Source of the DNA: Candidatus Omnitrophota bacterium
GTDB taxonomy: Bacteria > Omnitrophota > Gorgyraeia > Zapsychrales > JANLHA01
DNA: 6,592 bases
Direction: 5' to 3'
NCBI GenBank assembly: GCA_023247815.1
Contig: JAHFFS010000088.1
Coordinates: 1-6,592 of the forward strand
A model generated the notes under the pieces. That model searched no databases. It had not been told where the DNA came from and saw nothing but the letters and a program-made list of their open reading frames with translations. This document shows positions 1-5,572 of the stretch, piece after piece. Every line of letters begins with the position of its first letter. The stretch's first letter is position 1. The translations under genes and the position numbers were made by a program.

Positions 1-405
1 ACCCTCCTGCCCCTGTGATCCCTGTTGTGTTGCATGAAGTTGTTGAAGTTTTAGCTCGATCGCTTTTGTATCGAACATTTGATGCTGTGTTGGGGAATCT
101 TGCGGAAGTATCATTTGCTGCGTTGTAACGGCAGGGCTTGCTGAGTCAGAAAATGGATTGATCTGTGTTTTGGGTTGCGGTAGATGCCCCGTTGTCATAT
201 TTTGCAGGTCGCTTGCGAGGAATTTTACCTGGCTACTATCCTTGGTTTGCACAATGTAGGTGCCATTGACGGTTCCCATCAATTGGCCTTCGACCCGCGA
301 GCCGTCTTTAAGAATAAATGTCTGAATGGGTTTGTTGCTAAGCTGCCCCCAGGCGGCTGAGCTAAAAATGGCGAGAAAAATGAAAGATATGAGCACATTT
401 TTCAT
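1..405 (-). CDS. Secreted or periplasmic protein of unknown function, N-terminal part
   Basis: The reading frame opens at an ATG (403-405) and stays open for 135 codons to the left window edge, so the C-terminus is missing. Residues 1-20 form a classic signal peptide: Met-Lys-Asn, a hydrophobic core, then Ala-Trp-Gly with likely signal peptidase I cleavage before Gln21. A short beta-rich stretch follows (about residues 26-60), containing LKDGSRVEGQLMGTVNG and YIVQTK. This pattern resembles small SH3/Sm-like barrel segments of exported proteins, but I cannot assign a family. From about residue 75 the protein becomes rich in Gln, Pro, Ser and Thr (many QQ and PQ pairs), suggesting a flexible linker. 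No clear Shine-Dalgarno is seen before the ATG. It lies 90 bp downstream of tRNA-Leu in the same direction and could be cotranscribed, as no convincing terminator lies between them. Gene existence is likely; function is unknown. Confidence 0.7.
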   Translation of the reverse strand, partial: MKNVLISFIFLAIFSSAAWGQLSNKPIQTFILKDGSRVEGQLMGTVNGTYIVQTKDSSQVKFLASDLQNMTTGHLPQPKTQINPFSDSASPAVTTQQMILPQDSPTQHQMFDTKAIELKLQQLHATQQGSQGQEG

Positions 406-495
406 TACTCTAAGTGTAACATTTACCGATTATGGACGTCAATATGGGCTGTGAAGTTAATTACGGTGAGTTTTTGGGTGGATTTTCGAAAATTG

Positions 496-579
496 TGCTG
501 GAGGAGGGAGTCGAACCCACACACCCGTGAGGATACTGGTTTTTGAGACCAGCGCGTATACCAATTCCGCCACTCCAGC
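496..579 (-). tRNA. tRNA-Leu (anticodon CAA)
   Basis: An 84-nt class II tRNA. The 7-bp acceptor stem pairs GCTGGAG (573-579) with CTCCAGC (497-503 read on the minus strand), and A73 is the complement of position 496. The anticodon arm is CTGGT-CTCAAAA-ACCAG, giving anticodon CAA, which reads UUG. A long variable arm of about 15 nt and the A73 discriminator fit leucine. The T-loop TTCGACT is standard, but the second T-stem pair is U-U (519/505). CCA is not encoded; the bases after A73 are CAA. The mature 5' end directly follows the TAA stop of the upstream membrane-protein gene. Confidence 0.95.
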
Positions 580-966
580 TTAAAAGATTTTTTTTACGTC
601 GTGTTTCAGTAAGTAGTATATGACCGAACCATGATAAATGATCGATAGCCAAGCATTAATCCCATGGGGAAGAAAATTACAGACCAGGTCCCCATTCAGT
701 TGCAGCACGTCCATCAGAATCAATACCTTGCTCAGCAGCACCACCGACGAGAAATAAAGCAAAAACTGATACGCGATCCTTTTAAATCTGAGAAGGCCGA
801 TTCCGATCAACAAGGAAAGGGCCGCCGCGGCAAAAACAAAAACGAGAACGCTGAAGGATTTATGATTGATTTTAAAGAGCAAGGCCAGCGAATTGCAAAA
901 TATGGTTACGCTGCCGATCAGGATTTCAATGACACCAATGATCAATATGACACGATAGTTTTTCAA
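580..966 (-). CDS. Small four-helix integral membrane protein, function unknown
   Basis: A 128-residue protein starting at TTG (964-966). An in-frame TGA lies only 15 bases upstream, so no longer start is possible. A weak purine-rich site (GGGAAAAA) precedes the start. Four hydrophobic helices are visible at about residues 5-31, 38-60, 66-88 and 102-120, with basic residues (Arg60, Lys62, Arg63) between helices 2 and 3 and a basic tail (Lys-His-Asp-Val-Lys-Lys). This indicates an inner-membrane protein with little exposed domain. No catalytic motif or named family is recognised. The gene sits between tRNA-Ala (20 nt upstream) and tRNA-Leu, with the TAA stop touching the first base of the latter, so the three are almost certainly one transcript cut apart by tRNA processing. 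The strong transmembrane pattern supports this strand over the overlapping plus-strand frame. The start codon is the least certain point. Confidence 0.75.
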   Translation of the reverse strand: MKNYRVILIIGVIEILIGSVTIFCNSLALLFKINHKSFSVLVFVFAAAALSLLIGIGLLRFKRIAYQFLLYFSSVVLLSKVLILMDVLQLNGDLVCNFLPHGINAWLSIIYHGSVIYYLLKHDVKKIF

Positions 967-985
967 AATTTTTCCCGGTCAAAAG

Positions 986-1058
986 TGGAGCTGGAGGGGA
1001 TCGAACCCTCGACCTCTTGCATGCCATGCAAGCACTCTCCCAGCTGAGCTACAGCCCC
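986..1058 (-). tRNA. tRNA-Ala (anticodon GGC)
   Basis: A 73-nt tRNA with acceptor GGGGCTG paired to CAGCTCC. It contains the G3-U70 wobble pair that identifies alanine tRNAs, with A73 as the complement of position 986. The anticodon arm is CTTGC-ATGGCAT-GCAAG, giving anticodon GGC, which reads GCC. The T-arm GAGGG-TTCGATC-CCCTC pairs fully. CCA is not encoded (the next bases are CTT), so the CCA-adding enzyme is needed. It is the first gene of the leftward unit, about 130 nt from the stronger promoter. Confidence 0.97.
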
Positions 1059-1110
1059 GAAATTACCCCTGAAAGCATTTATTTAGAAAAATTTCGAGTT
1101 CGTACTTGCT

Positions 1111-1138
1111 ACTATATTGACTCATTCAGAATCAGCAA
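1111..1138 (-). promoter_or_regulatory. Possible second sigma70 promoter for the tRNA unit
   Basis: On the minus strand, TTGCTG (1133-1138), a 16-base spacer and TATAGT (1111-1116) give a good -10 box but a weak -35 box. Transcription would start near 1104, about 46 nt before tRNA-Ala. It is weaker than the promoter at 1196-1224 and may not be used. Confidence 0.35.
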
Positions 1139-1195
1139 GTGCAGCCACAAGATTTCCTTCCAGAAGCTCAAAAATTATCAATTTTAGCGGGACTC

Positions 1196-1224
1196 AATAT
1201 AGCATCGGCGGAAATTTTTGTCAA
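1196..1224 (-). promoter_or_regulatory. Strong extended sigma70 promoter for the tRNA unit
   Basis: On the minus strand, a perfect TTGACA (1219-1224), a 17-base spacer ending in TGC (extended -10) and TATATT (1196-1201, 5 of 6 matches) form a near-consensus promoter. The bases after the -10 box, GAGTCCCGC, are GC-rich, as in discriminators of growth-controlled stable-RNA promoters. The start would be near 1189, giving a leader of about 130 nt before tRNA-Ala. Confidence 0.7.
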
Positions 1225-1263
1225 TTGAGGTGTGGATATCAGGTCGGTAAAGGTCCGGATTGT

Positions 1264-1295
1264 TTGTAAACCAAATTACTTAAGATGGTTGACAT
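1264..1295 (+). promoter_or_regulatory. BirA-type biotin operator (bioO)
   Basis: The left half TTGTAAACC (1264-1272) matches the known bacterial BirA half-site exactly. The right half GGTTGACAT (1287-1295) matches GGTTTACAA at 7 of 9 positions. The spacer is 14 bases, within the range reported for this operator. The right half contains the -35 box TTGACA of the downstream promoter, so bound repressor would block RNA polymerase. The BirA encoded two genes downstream keeps its DNA-binding domain and is the likely ligand: biotinyl-AMP-bound BirA dimers bind such sites and lower transcription when biotin is plentiful. That binding is inferred from the family. Confidence 0.8.
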
Positions 1296-1317
1296 TACAT
1301 TATGGGCAAGTTAACAT
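1289..1317 (+). promoter_or_regulatory. Sigma70 promoter of the biotin operon
   Basis: TTGACA (1289-1294) is a perfect -35 box. After a 17-base spacer comes TAACAT (1312-1317), 4 of 6 matches to the -10 consensus. Transcription would start near 1324, giving a short leader of about 29 nt before the TTG start at 1353. The -35 box is embedded in the BirA operator, and no other good rightward promoter is seen before the first gene. Confidence 0.65.
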
Positions 1318-1338
1318 GGAAGGGTTATTTTGTCTAAT

Positions 1339-1355
1339 GGGGAGATGACGTTTTG
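1339..1355 (+). promoter_or_regulatory. Shine-Dalgarno and TTG start of the cysteine desulfurase
   Basis: GGGGAG (1339-1344) lies 8 bases before TTG (1353-1355). The nearby ATGs at 1336 and 1345 are not in this frame, and the one at 1336 hits TGA after three codons. The following residues, DQIYFDYGATTP, match the usual N-terminus of NifS/IscS proteins, so the TTG is the start. Confidence 0.75.
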
Positions 1356-2498
1356 GATCAAATTTACTTTGATTACGGCGCAACAACACCTTGTGATCCT
1401 TTGGTCGTGAAGGCCATGGAACCGTATTTTTTTGAGCGCTTCGGCAATGCTTCCAGTCCGCACGAATCCGGCCGGACAGCCAGAAAGGCGCTTGAAGATA
1501 GCCGAGAAATCTTGGCCAGATTTTTAGGCAGCCAAAGGGATGAAATCATCTTCACCTCTGGAGCGACAGAATCCAATAACCAGGCTGTTTTTGGCGCGGC
1601 CCGTGCCCAGCGGAAGAAAGGCAACCATATCATCATTTCTAAGATTGAACATCATTCGGTGTTTGAGCCGGTTGAATTTTTAAAGAGCCATGGTTACGAG
1701 GTCAGTGAGATTGATGTTGATGAGAATGGGGTTGTTGATCTTAAGGCGCTCAAGGCAGCTGTTAAGCCGCAGACGATTTTGATCGCGGTCATTCATGCCA
1801 ATAACGAAATCGGCAGCCTACAGCCGATCTCGCAGATCGGTGCTATCACTCAAGCCAAGCATATTCCATTTCTCGTTGACGCAGTGCAGACCGTAGGGCA
1901 CATTCCGGTTGATGTCGATGAGTTGAACGCGGATTTTTTATCTTTGGCCGCCCATAAATTTTATGGACCCAAAGGGGTCGGGGCGCTTTATGCTCGTCGA
2001 GGAACTCCGTTGGCTCGGCATTTGCTGGGCGGTGACCAGGAACGCGGTTGGCGCGCCTCGACCCAGAATGTTGCCGGTGTCGTTGGATTGGCCAAAGCAA
2101 TTGAGTTGTGTGAGCAGAATATGGCAAAAGAAGCAAAACAGCAGGCACAGCTACGGGACCGGTTATTGGCAGAAGTTCCACAAAGAATCCAAGGGGTTAA
2201 AATCAACGGGCATCGTCAGGAGCGTCTTTCCAACAACGCTCATTTTTCGTTTGCCGGGGTTAAAGGCGAGGCGCTGTTGATGGCCTTGGACAGGAAAGGC
2301 ATTGCTGCTTCAATGGGATCGGCCTGTACGTCTGGTGCGATCAAGCCGTCCCGGATATTGAAGGCCATCGGCTTGTCGAACGATCTGGCCTTGGGATCGC
2401 TGCGGATTACGTTAGGCCGCTGGACCACGACGGAACATATTGATCGACTTCTCGAAGAGCTGCCATTGATCATCGAAAGGTTGCGAACGCATGGCTAA
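1353..2498 (+). CDS. Cysteine desulfurase (NifS/IscS class), first gene of the biotin operon
   Basis: A 381-residue PLP enzyme of the cytosol that removes sulfur from L-cysteine, giving alanine and an enzyme-bound persulfide for Fe-S cluster or thio-cofactor assembly. Visible family marks are the N-terminal YFDYGATTP, the FTSGATESNN PLP-phosphate region (67-76), Glu99-His100-His101, PLP-ring Asp176 in VDAVQ, Schiff-base Lys202 in AAHKFYGPKG, and catalytic Cys325 in MGSACTSG. Length and the Cys loop fit the NifS/IscS group. The segment GGDQERGWRAST (226-237) has Asp228 where many homologues have Gly. It starts at TTG with a strong Shine-Dalgarno and overlaps birA by 8 nt, so the two are cotranscribed and likely translationally coupled. 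Being first behind a BirA operator, it probably serves biotin synthase (BioB), which uses up Fe-S cluster sulfur; this is inference. It could also be the general housekeeping desulfurase, so I give no gene symbol. Confidence 0.93.
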   Translation: MDQIYFDYGATTPCDPLVVKAMEPYFFERFGNASSPHESGRTARKALEDSREILARFLGSQRDEIIFTSGATESNNQAVFGAARAQRKKGNHIIISKIEHHSVFEPVEFLKSHGYEVSEIDVDENGVVDLKALKAAVKPQTILIAVIHANNEIGSLQPISQIGAITQAKHIPFLVDAVQTVGHIPVDVDELNADFLSLAAHKFYGPKGVGALYARRGTPLARHLLGGDQERGWRASTQNVAGVVGLAKAIELCEQNMAKEAKQQAQLRDRLLAEVPQRIQGVKINGHRQERLSNNAHFSFAGVKGEALLMALDRKGIAASMGSACTSGAIKPSRILKAIGLSNDLALGSLRITLGRWTTTEHIDRLLEELPLIIERLRTHG

Positions 2499-3465
2499 TG
2501 GGCAGACCCAGAACCAGATATTGGCTTTGTTAAAAGAAAAAAAGAATTATGTCTCAGGGGAAGACTTAAGTCGTCTGTTGAAGATGAGCCGGGCCGGACT
2601 TTGGAAACATATGCAAGAGCTGCGGGCTGACGGTTACAAAATTGAAGCAGTACCCCACGAAGGATATCGGTTGTTCGCTGTTCCTGACAAGCTTTTATCT
2701 TTTGAAGTCGGGTATCATTTGGAAACACAGTTGGTTGGTAAAAAGATCATTCATTTTGAATCCGTGTCGTCAACCATGGACGAAGCTTTCCAATTAGGAC
2801 TCCAAGGAGCGCAAGAGGGAACAGTGGTCTGCGCGGAAACCCAATCCAAAGGCCGTGGACGCTTGGGGCGCGATTGGGTGTCACCGAAAGGCAAGGGGAT
2901 TTATTTTTCCATTCTTTTGCGTCCGGAGTCAGCACCGTCGGAAGTCGCGCGCATCACCTTGCTTTGCGCGGTGGCGTTATGTGAGGCCTTGCAAAAGGAA
3001 ACCGGTCTTGATCCAAAGATCAAGTGGCCGAATGATATCCTTTTAAATCATAAAAAATTGGCCGGGATTCTGACGGAAATGAACGCAGATACCGATCGCA
3101 TCAAATTTTTGGTGGTCGGGATTGGCTTGAATGTGAACGCTTCTCGTTCGCATCTCCCGCCGGAGGCAACGTCATTGAAAATCGAGACCAGGCAAGCGCA
3201 TTCCAGGATCAAGTTGCTGCAGGCCATTTTACGGTCATTGGATTTTTGGTACGCTGATTTTAAAAAAAATGGATTTGAGCCAGCCATGATGAAGTGGAAA
3301 GAGTATTCTTCAACACTGGGACAGCGGGTTCGCCTGTGTCATTTGAAGGAAACGGTTGAAGGCCAAGCGATTGATTTATCCGCCGACGGCGGGCTGCTCA
3401 TCCGCTGTGATGATGGACGGACAATTAAGAACATTTCCGGCGATGTTCAGCATTTGCTTTCTTGA
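2491..3465 (+). CDS. birA: Bifunctional biotin-protein ligase and biotin operon repressor BirA
   Basis: A 324-residue type II BirA. Residues about 8-62 form a winged helix-turn-helix (VSGEDLSRLLKMSRAGLWKH, then the wing with HEGYRL). The central ligase domain carries SSTMDEA (93-99), the biotin and adenylate loop KGRGRLGRDWVSPKGKGIYF (120-139), KWPND (178-182), KLAGIL with the expected catalytic Lys189, and GIGLNVN (210-216). The C-terminal part (about 275-324) is the small SH3-like domain. The protein activates biotin with ATP to biotinyl-AMP and attaches it to a lysine of carboxylase carrier proteins. The holo-dimer also represses biotin genes. The retained DNA-binding domain and the bioO-like site upstream of its own operon imply autoregulation. 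It overlaps the desulfurase by 8 nt and ends at or just before bioF. It starts at ATG 2491, with AAAGG about 10 nt upstream. Confidence 0.95.
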   Translation: MANGQTQNQILALLKEKKNYVSGEDLSRLLKMSRAGLWKHMQELRADGYKIEAVPHEGYRLFAVPDKLLSFEVGYHLETQLVGKKIIHFESVSSTMDEAFQLGLQGAQEGTVVCAETQSKGRGRLGRDWVSPKGKGIYFSILLRPESAPSEVARITLLCAVALCEALQKETGLDPKIKWPNDILLNHKKLAGILTEMNADTDRIKFLVVGIGLNVNASRSHLPPEATSLKIETRQAHSRIKLLQAILRSLDFWYADFKKNGFEPAMMKWKEYSSTLGQRVRLCHLKETVEGQAIDLSADGGLLIRCDDGRTIKNISGDVQHLLS

Positions 3466-3476
3466 AACAATTTGTT

Positions 3477-4673
3477 ATGGACCAAAAAAATTCATTTTTA
3501 AAAAAGAGTTTGCTTGATCTTGAACAGAACGGCCACCGTCGCCGGATGCGGTTGGTTGAAGGGCCGCAGGGTCGGGAGATTGTGCTTGAAGGCAGGAAGG
3601 TCTTAAATTTTTGTTCAAACGATTATTTAGGATTGGCCGCCGATGTTCGTTTGCGGCAGGCCGCTGTTGATAGTATGAAGACACAGGGGTTTGGTGCAGG
3701 TGCCTCGCGGTTGGTTTGCGGCAATATGGCTGCCCATCATCAGCTCGAAGAGAAATTGGCCAGGTTTAAGGGAACAGCAAGTGCCATCAGTTTTAGCAGC
3801 GGGTATATGGCCAATGTCGGAATCCTTTCCAGCTTGTTTGGCCGCGACGACGTGATATTTTCTGATCGTTTGAACCATGCCTCGATTGTCGACGGGATTT
3901 TGTTAAGTCAGGCCAAGCTGCGCCGGTTCGCGCACCGGGACTTAACAGCACTTGAGGATATGCTGAAGTCTGCCACGGCACGTGGGAAAAAGTTGATTGT
4001 GACCGACAGTGTTTTTAGTATGGACGGGGATTTGGCCCCTTTGAGCGAGATCGTTGCCTTGGCTAAAAAATATGATTGTTGGACCATGGTCGACGAGGCC
4101 CATGGGTTAGGCGTTTTCGGGCCAGAGGGAAAAGGGGCGGTTGAATATTTTGGCCTGGAAGGAGAAATTGATATTCAGATGGGGACTTTTTCAAAGCCCG
4201 TGGGTTCTTTTGGGGCCTATGCTTGTGGGTCGAAAGACCTGGTTGATTTTTTTATCAACGAAGCCAGGAGTTTGATTTATACCACAGGCTTGCCGCCGAG
4301 TGTTGCCGCGGCATCTTTGAAAGGAATCGAGATCATTGAGACTGAGCCAGAGCGAAGAAAGCAGTTGTGGGACAATGCGCGATATGTTTTATCGGCATTG
4401 CAGGAGATGGGATTTGATACCTTAGCCACTGAGAGCCCGATCATTCCGATTGTTGTTAAGGACGCGGATCTGGCGGTGCGGTTTTCACGAGAATTATTGG
4501 AAAAAGGGATTTTTGTTTCTGCCATTCGTCCCCCGACGGTGCCGCAAGGGACTTCTCGTCTTCGGTTAACAGTGACTGCGGCGCATACCCGAAGGGACAT
4601 CGATGGTCTTTTGCAACAACTGGAAATCATAGGAAGGCGACTATGCATTTTATCGAAACCCCAAGTGGTTTGA
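3477..4673 (+). CDS. bioF: 8-amino-7-oxononanoate synthase (AON synthase)
   Basis: A PLP enzyme that condenses a pimeloyl thioester (probably pimeloyl-ACP here) with L-alanine, releasing CO2 and forming 8-amino-7-oxononanoate. With the ATG at 3477 it has 398 residues. Marks are NFCSNDYLGL (44-53), GAGASRLVCGN, SDRLNHASIVDG with His134, DSVFSMDGDLAPL, VDEAHGLGVFG with Asp206 and His209, Schiff-base Lys240 in TFSKPVGSFG, and RPPTVPQGTSRLRLT near the C-terminus. The relative 2-amino-3-ketobutyrate ligase looks similar, but the neighbours decide for BioF. A TTG at 3462, overlapping the birA stop as TTGA, would add five residues. Neither start has a Shine-Dalgarno. I prefer ATG because the distance to NFxSNDYLGL then matches E. 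coli BioF. The last ten codons overlap bioH by 31 nt. Confidence 0.93.
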   Translation: MDQKNSFLKKSLLDLEQNGHRRRMRLVEGPQGREIVLEGRKVLNFCSNDYLGLAADVRLRQAAVDSMKTQGFGAGASRLVCGNMAAHHQLEEKLARFKGTASAISFSSGYMANVGILSSLFGRDDVIFSDRLNHASIVDGILLSQAKLRRFAHRDLTALEDMLKSATARGKKLIVTDSVFSMDGDLAPLSEIVALAKKYDCWTMVDEAHGLGVFGPEGKGAVEYFGLEGEIDIQMGTFSKPVGSFGAYACGSKDLVDFFINEARSLIYTTGLPPSVAAASLKGIEIIETEPERRKQLWDNARYVLSALQEMGFDTLATESPIIPIVVKDADLAVRFSRELLEKGIFVSAIRPPTVPQGTSRLRLTVTAAHTRRDIDGLLQQLEIIGRRLCILSKPQVV

Positions 4674-5455
4674 AATGGCATTACGATGTCAAAGGCGAAG
4701 GACCGGCAGTTTTGTTCATCCACGGCTGGGGAGTCAATATGCGGATTTGGCGTCAGCAGATCAAACATTTTTCGCAGCGTTTCAAAGTCGTTTCCATTGA
4801 TCTTCCCGGCCATGGTAAAACAAACTGGGTAAACGTGACGACCGAAGATATGGCTAAAGATTTGCACCTCATCCTCGACCATCTAAAAGTGGACCGGCTT
4901 GGGTTTGTGGGGAGCTCCTTAGGAGGGCTCATAGCACTTAAGGCCTATGACATTTATCCGGAACGTTTTTACTATATGGTCTTTGTCGGATCGCAGCCCA
5001 AATTTGCCCGCAGTGCCGATTATCCTTATGGCCTCGACGTGTCGCGCATTCGGCAATTGGCCTGGCAATTGGATAACCGTTACCCGAACATGCTTCATAT
5101 CTTTTTTCGTTCGTTGTTCACGAAGGAAGAGCGGGCCACCCGTCGATTCAAATGGATCCAGACGTTTCGTGCTGCCGATTATGTGCCGGACAAAAAAGCA
5201 CTCCTCGAGATGCTTAATGTACTCGAAAAAGAAGATTTGCGCGCCACCTTAGATAAGATCGATATCCCGGTACAGTTTATCAACGGCACCGAGGACAATA
5301 TTTGCTCAAGAGATTTTTTTGTTTATCTGCAAAGCAAAATGCCGGAAGCGAAGTTCAGTTGGTTTCATCAGTGCGGCCATTTCCCATTTTTAAGCAAACC
5401 GCACGAATTCAACGCGGTGTTGGATGGGTTTTTGAAAGAAGTGCATGGGCAGTGA
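4643..5455 (+). CDS. bioH: Pimeloyl-ACP methyl ester carboxylesterase, BioH-type alpha/beta hydrolase
   Basis: A 270-residue cytosolic alpha/beta hydrolase. It shows the oxyanion-hole motif HGWG (27-30) followed by VNMRIW as in E. coli BioH, DLPGHGKT (53-60), nucleophile Ser92 in GSSLGG (90-95), the acid candidate Asp218 in NGTEDNIC, and His246 in CGHFPFLSKPHEF. The helical cap lies at about residues 115-190. BioH ends chain building by cleaving pimeloyl-ACP methyl ester to pimeloyl-ACP for BioF. Hydrolases of this fold are hard to assign from sequence alone, but the position between bioF and bioC and the BioH-like motifs make the call firm. A strong AGGAAGG (4631-4637) precedes the ATG by 5 nt, inside the end of bioF, which it overlaps by 31 nt. 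A palindromic repeat starts 8 nt after its stop. Confidence 0.88.
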   Translation: MHFIETPSGLKWHYDVKGEGPAVLFIHGWGVNMRIWRQQIKHFSQRFKVVSIDLPGHGKTNWVNVTTEDMAKDLHLILDHLKVDRLGFVGSSLGGLIALKAYDIYPERFYYMVFVGSQPKFARSADYPYGLDVSRIRQLAWQLDNRYPNMLHIFFRSLFTKEERATRRFKWIQTFRAADYVPDKKALLEMLNVLEKEDLRATLDKIDIPVQFINGTEDNICSRDFFVYLQSKMPEAKFSWFHQCGHFPFLSKPHEFNAVLDGFLKEVHGQ

Positions 5456-5463
5456 TTCAGTGG

Positions 5464-5546
5464 TGTCATTGCGAAGAGCCGTCAAATTTAAAATAGCGAC
5501 GAAGCAATCCTTTAGGTAAGATTGCTTCGCTTCGCTCGCAATGACA
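5464..5546. repeat. Palindromic REP-like intergenic repeat between bioH and bioC
   Basis: The outer arms TGTCATTGCGA (5464-5474) and TCGCAATGACA (5536-5546) pair over 11 bp. The inner arms CGAAGCAATC (5500-5509) and GATTGCTTCG (5520-5529) pair over 10 bp around a 10-base loop. Sequences of the type GTCATTGCGA...GAAGCAATC are known as dispersed palindromes in several unrelated bacteria. The left arm is longer than the right (25 versus 6 bases between stems) and holds an AT-rich insert around 5480-5494. In the mRNA it would form a large hairpin that may shield the upstream message or alter bioC expression. Only one copy is visible here. Confidence 0.8.
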
Positions 5547-5572
5547 GCTGATTAAAGGTTTGAGGAGAAGCG

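Noticed and set aside
481..494. Palindrome GATTTTCGAAAATT just after tRNA-Leu as a terminator
   Set aside because: The stem is almost purely A-T with a central CG and is not followed by a T-run on the minus strand, so an intrinsic terminator is not supported.
496..579. tRNA-Leu as an integration site for a mobile element
   Set aside because: No duplicate of the tRNA 3' end, integrase or other mobile gene is seen in the window.
461..652. Minus-strand frame of 63 codons across tRNA-Leu
   Set aside because: Most of its protein is a translation of the tRNA-Leu gene itself.
664..1047. Plus-strand open frame of 127 codons opposite the membrane-protein gene
   Set aside because: Its end is the reverse strand of tRNA-Ala and its body is low-complexity, polar sequence antisense to a protein with four clear membrane helices. 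It has no family resemblance.
4277..4882. Long minus-strand frame (201 codons) opposite bioF and bioH
   Set aside because: It lies antisense to two well-supported enzymes and shows no recognisable domain; it is a shadow of their codon pattern.
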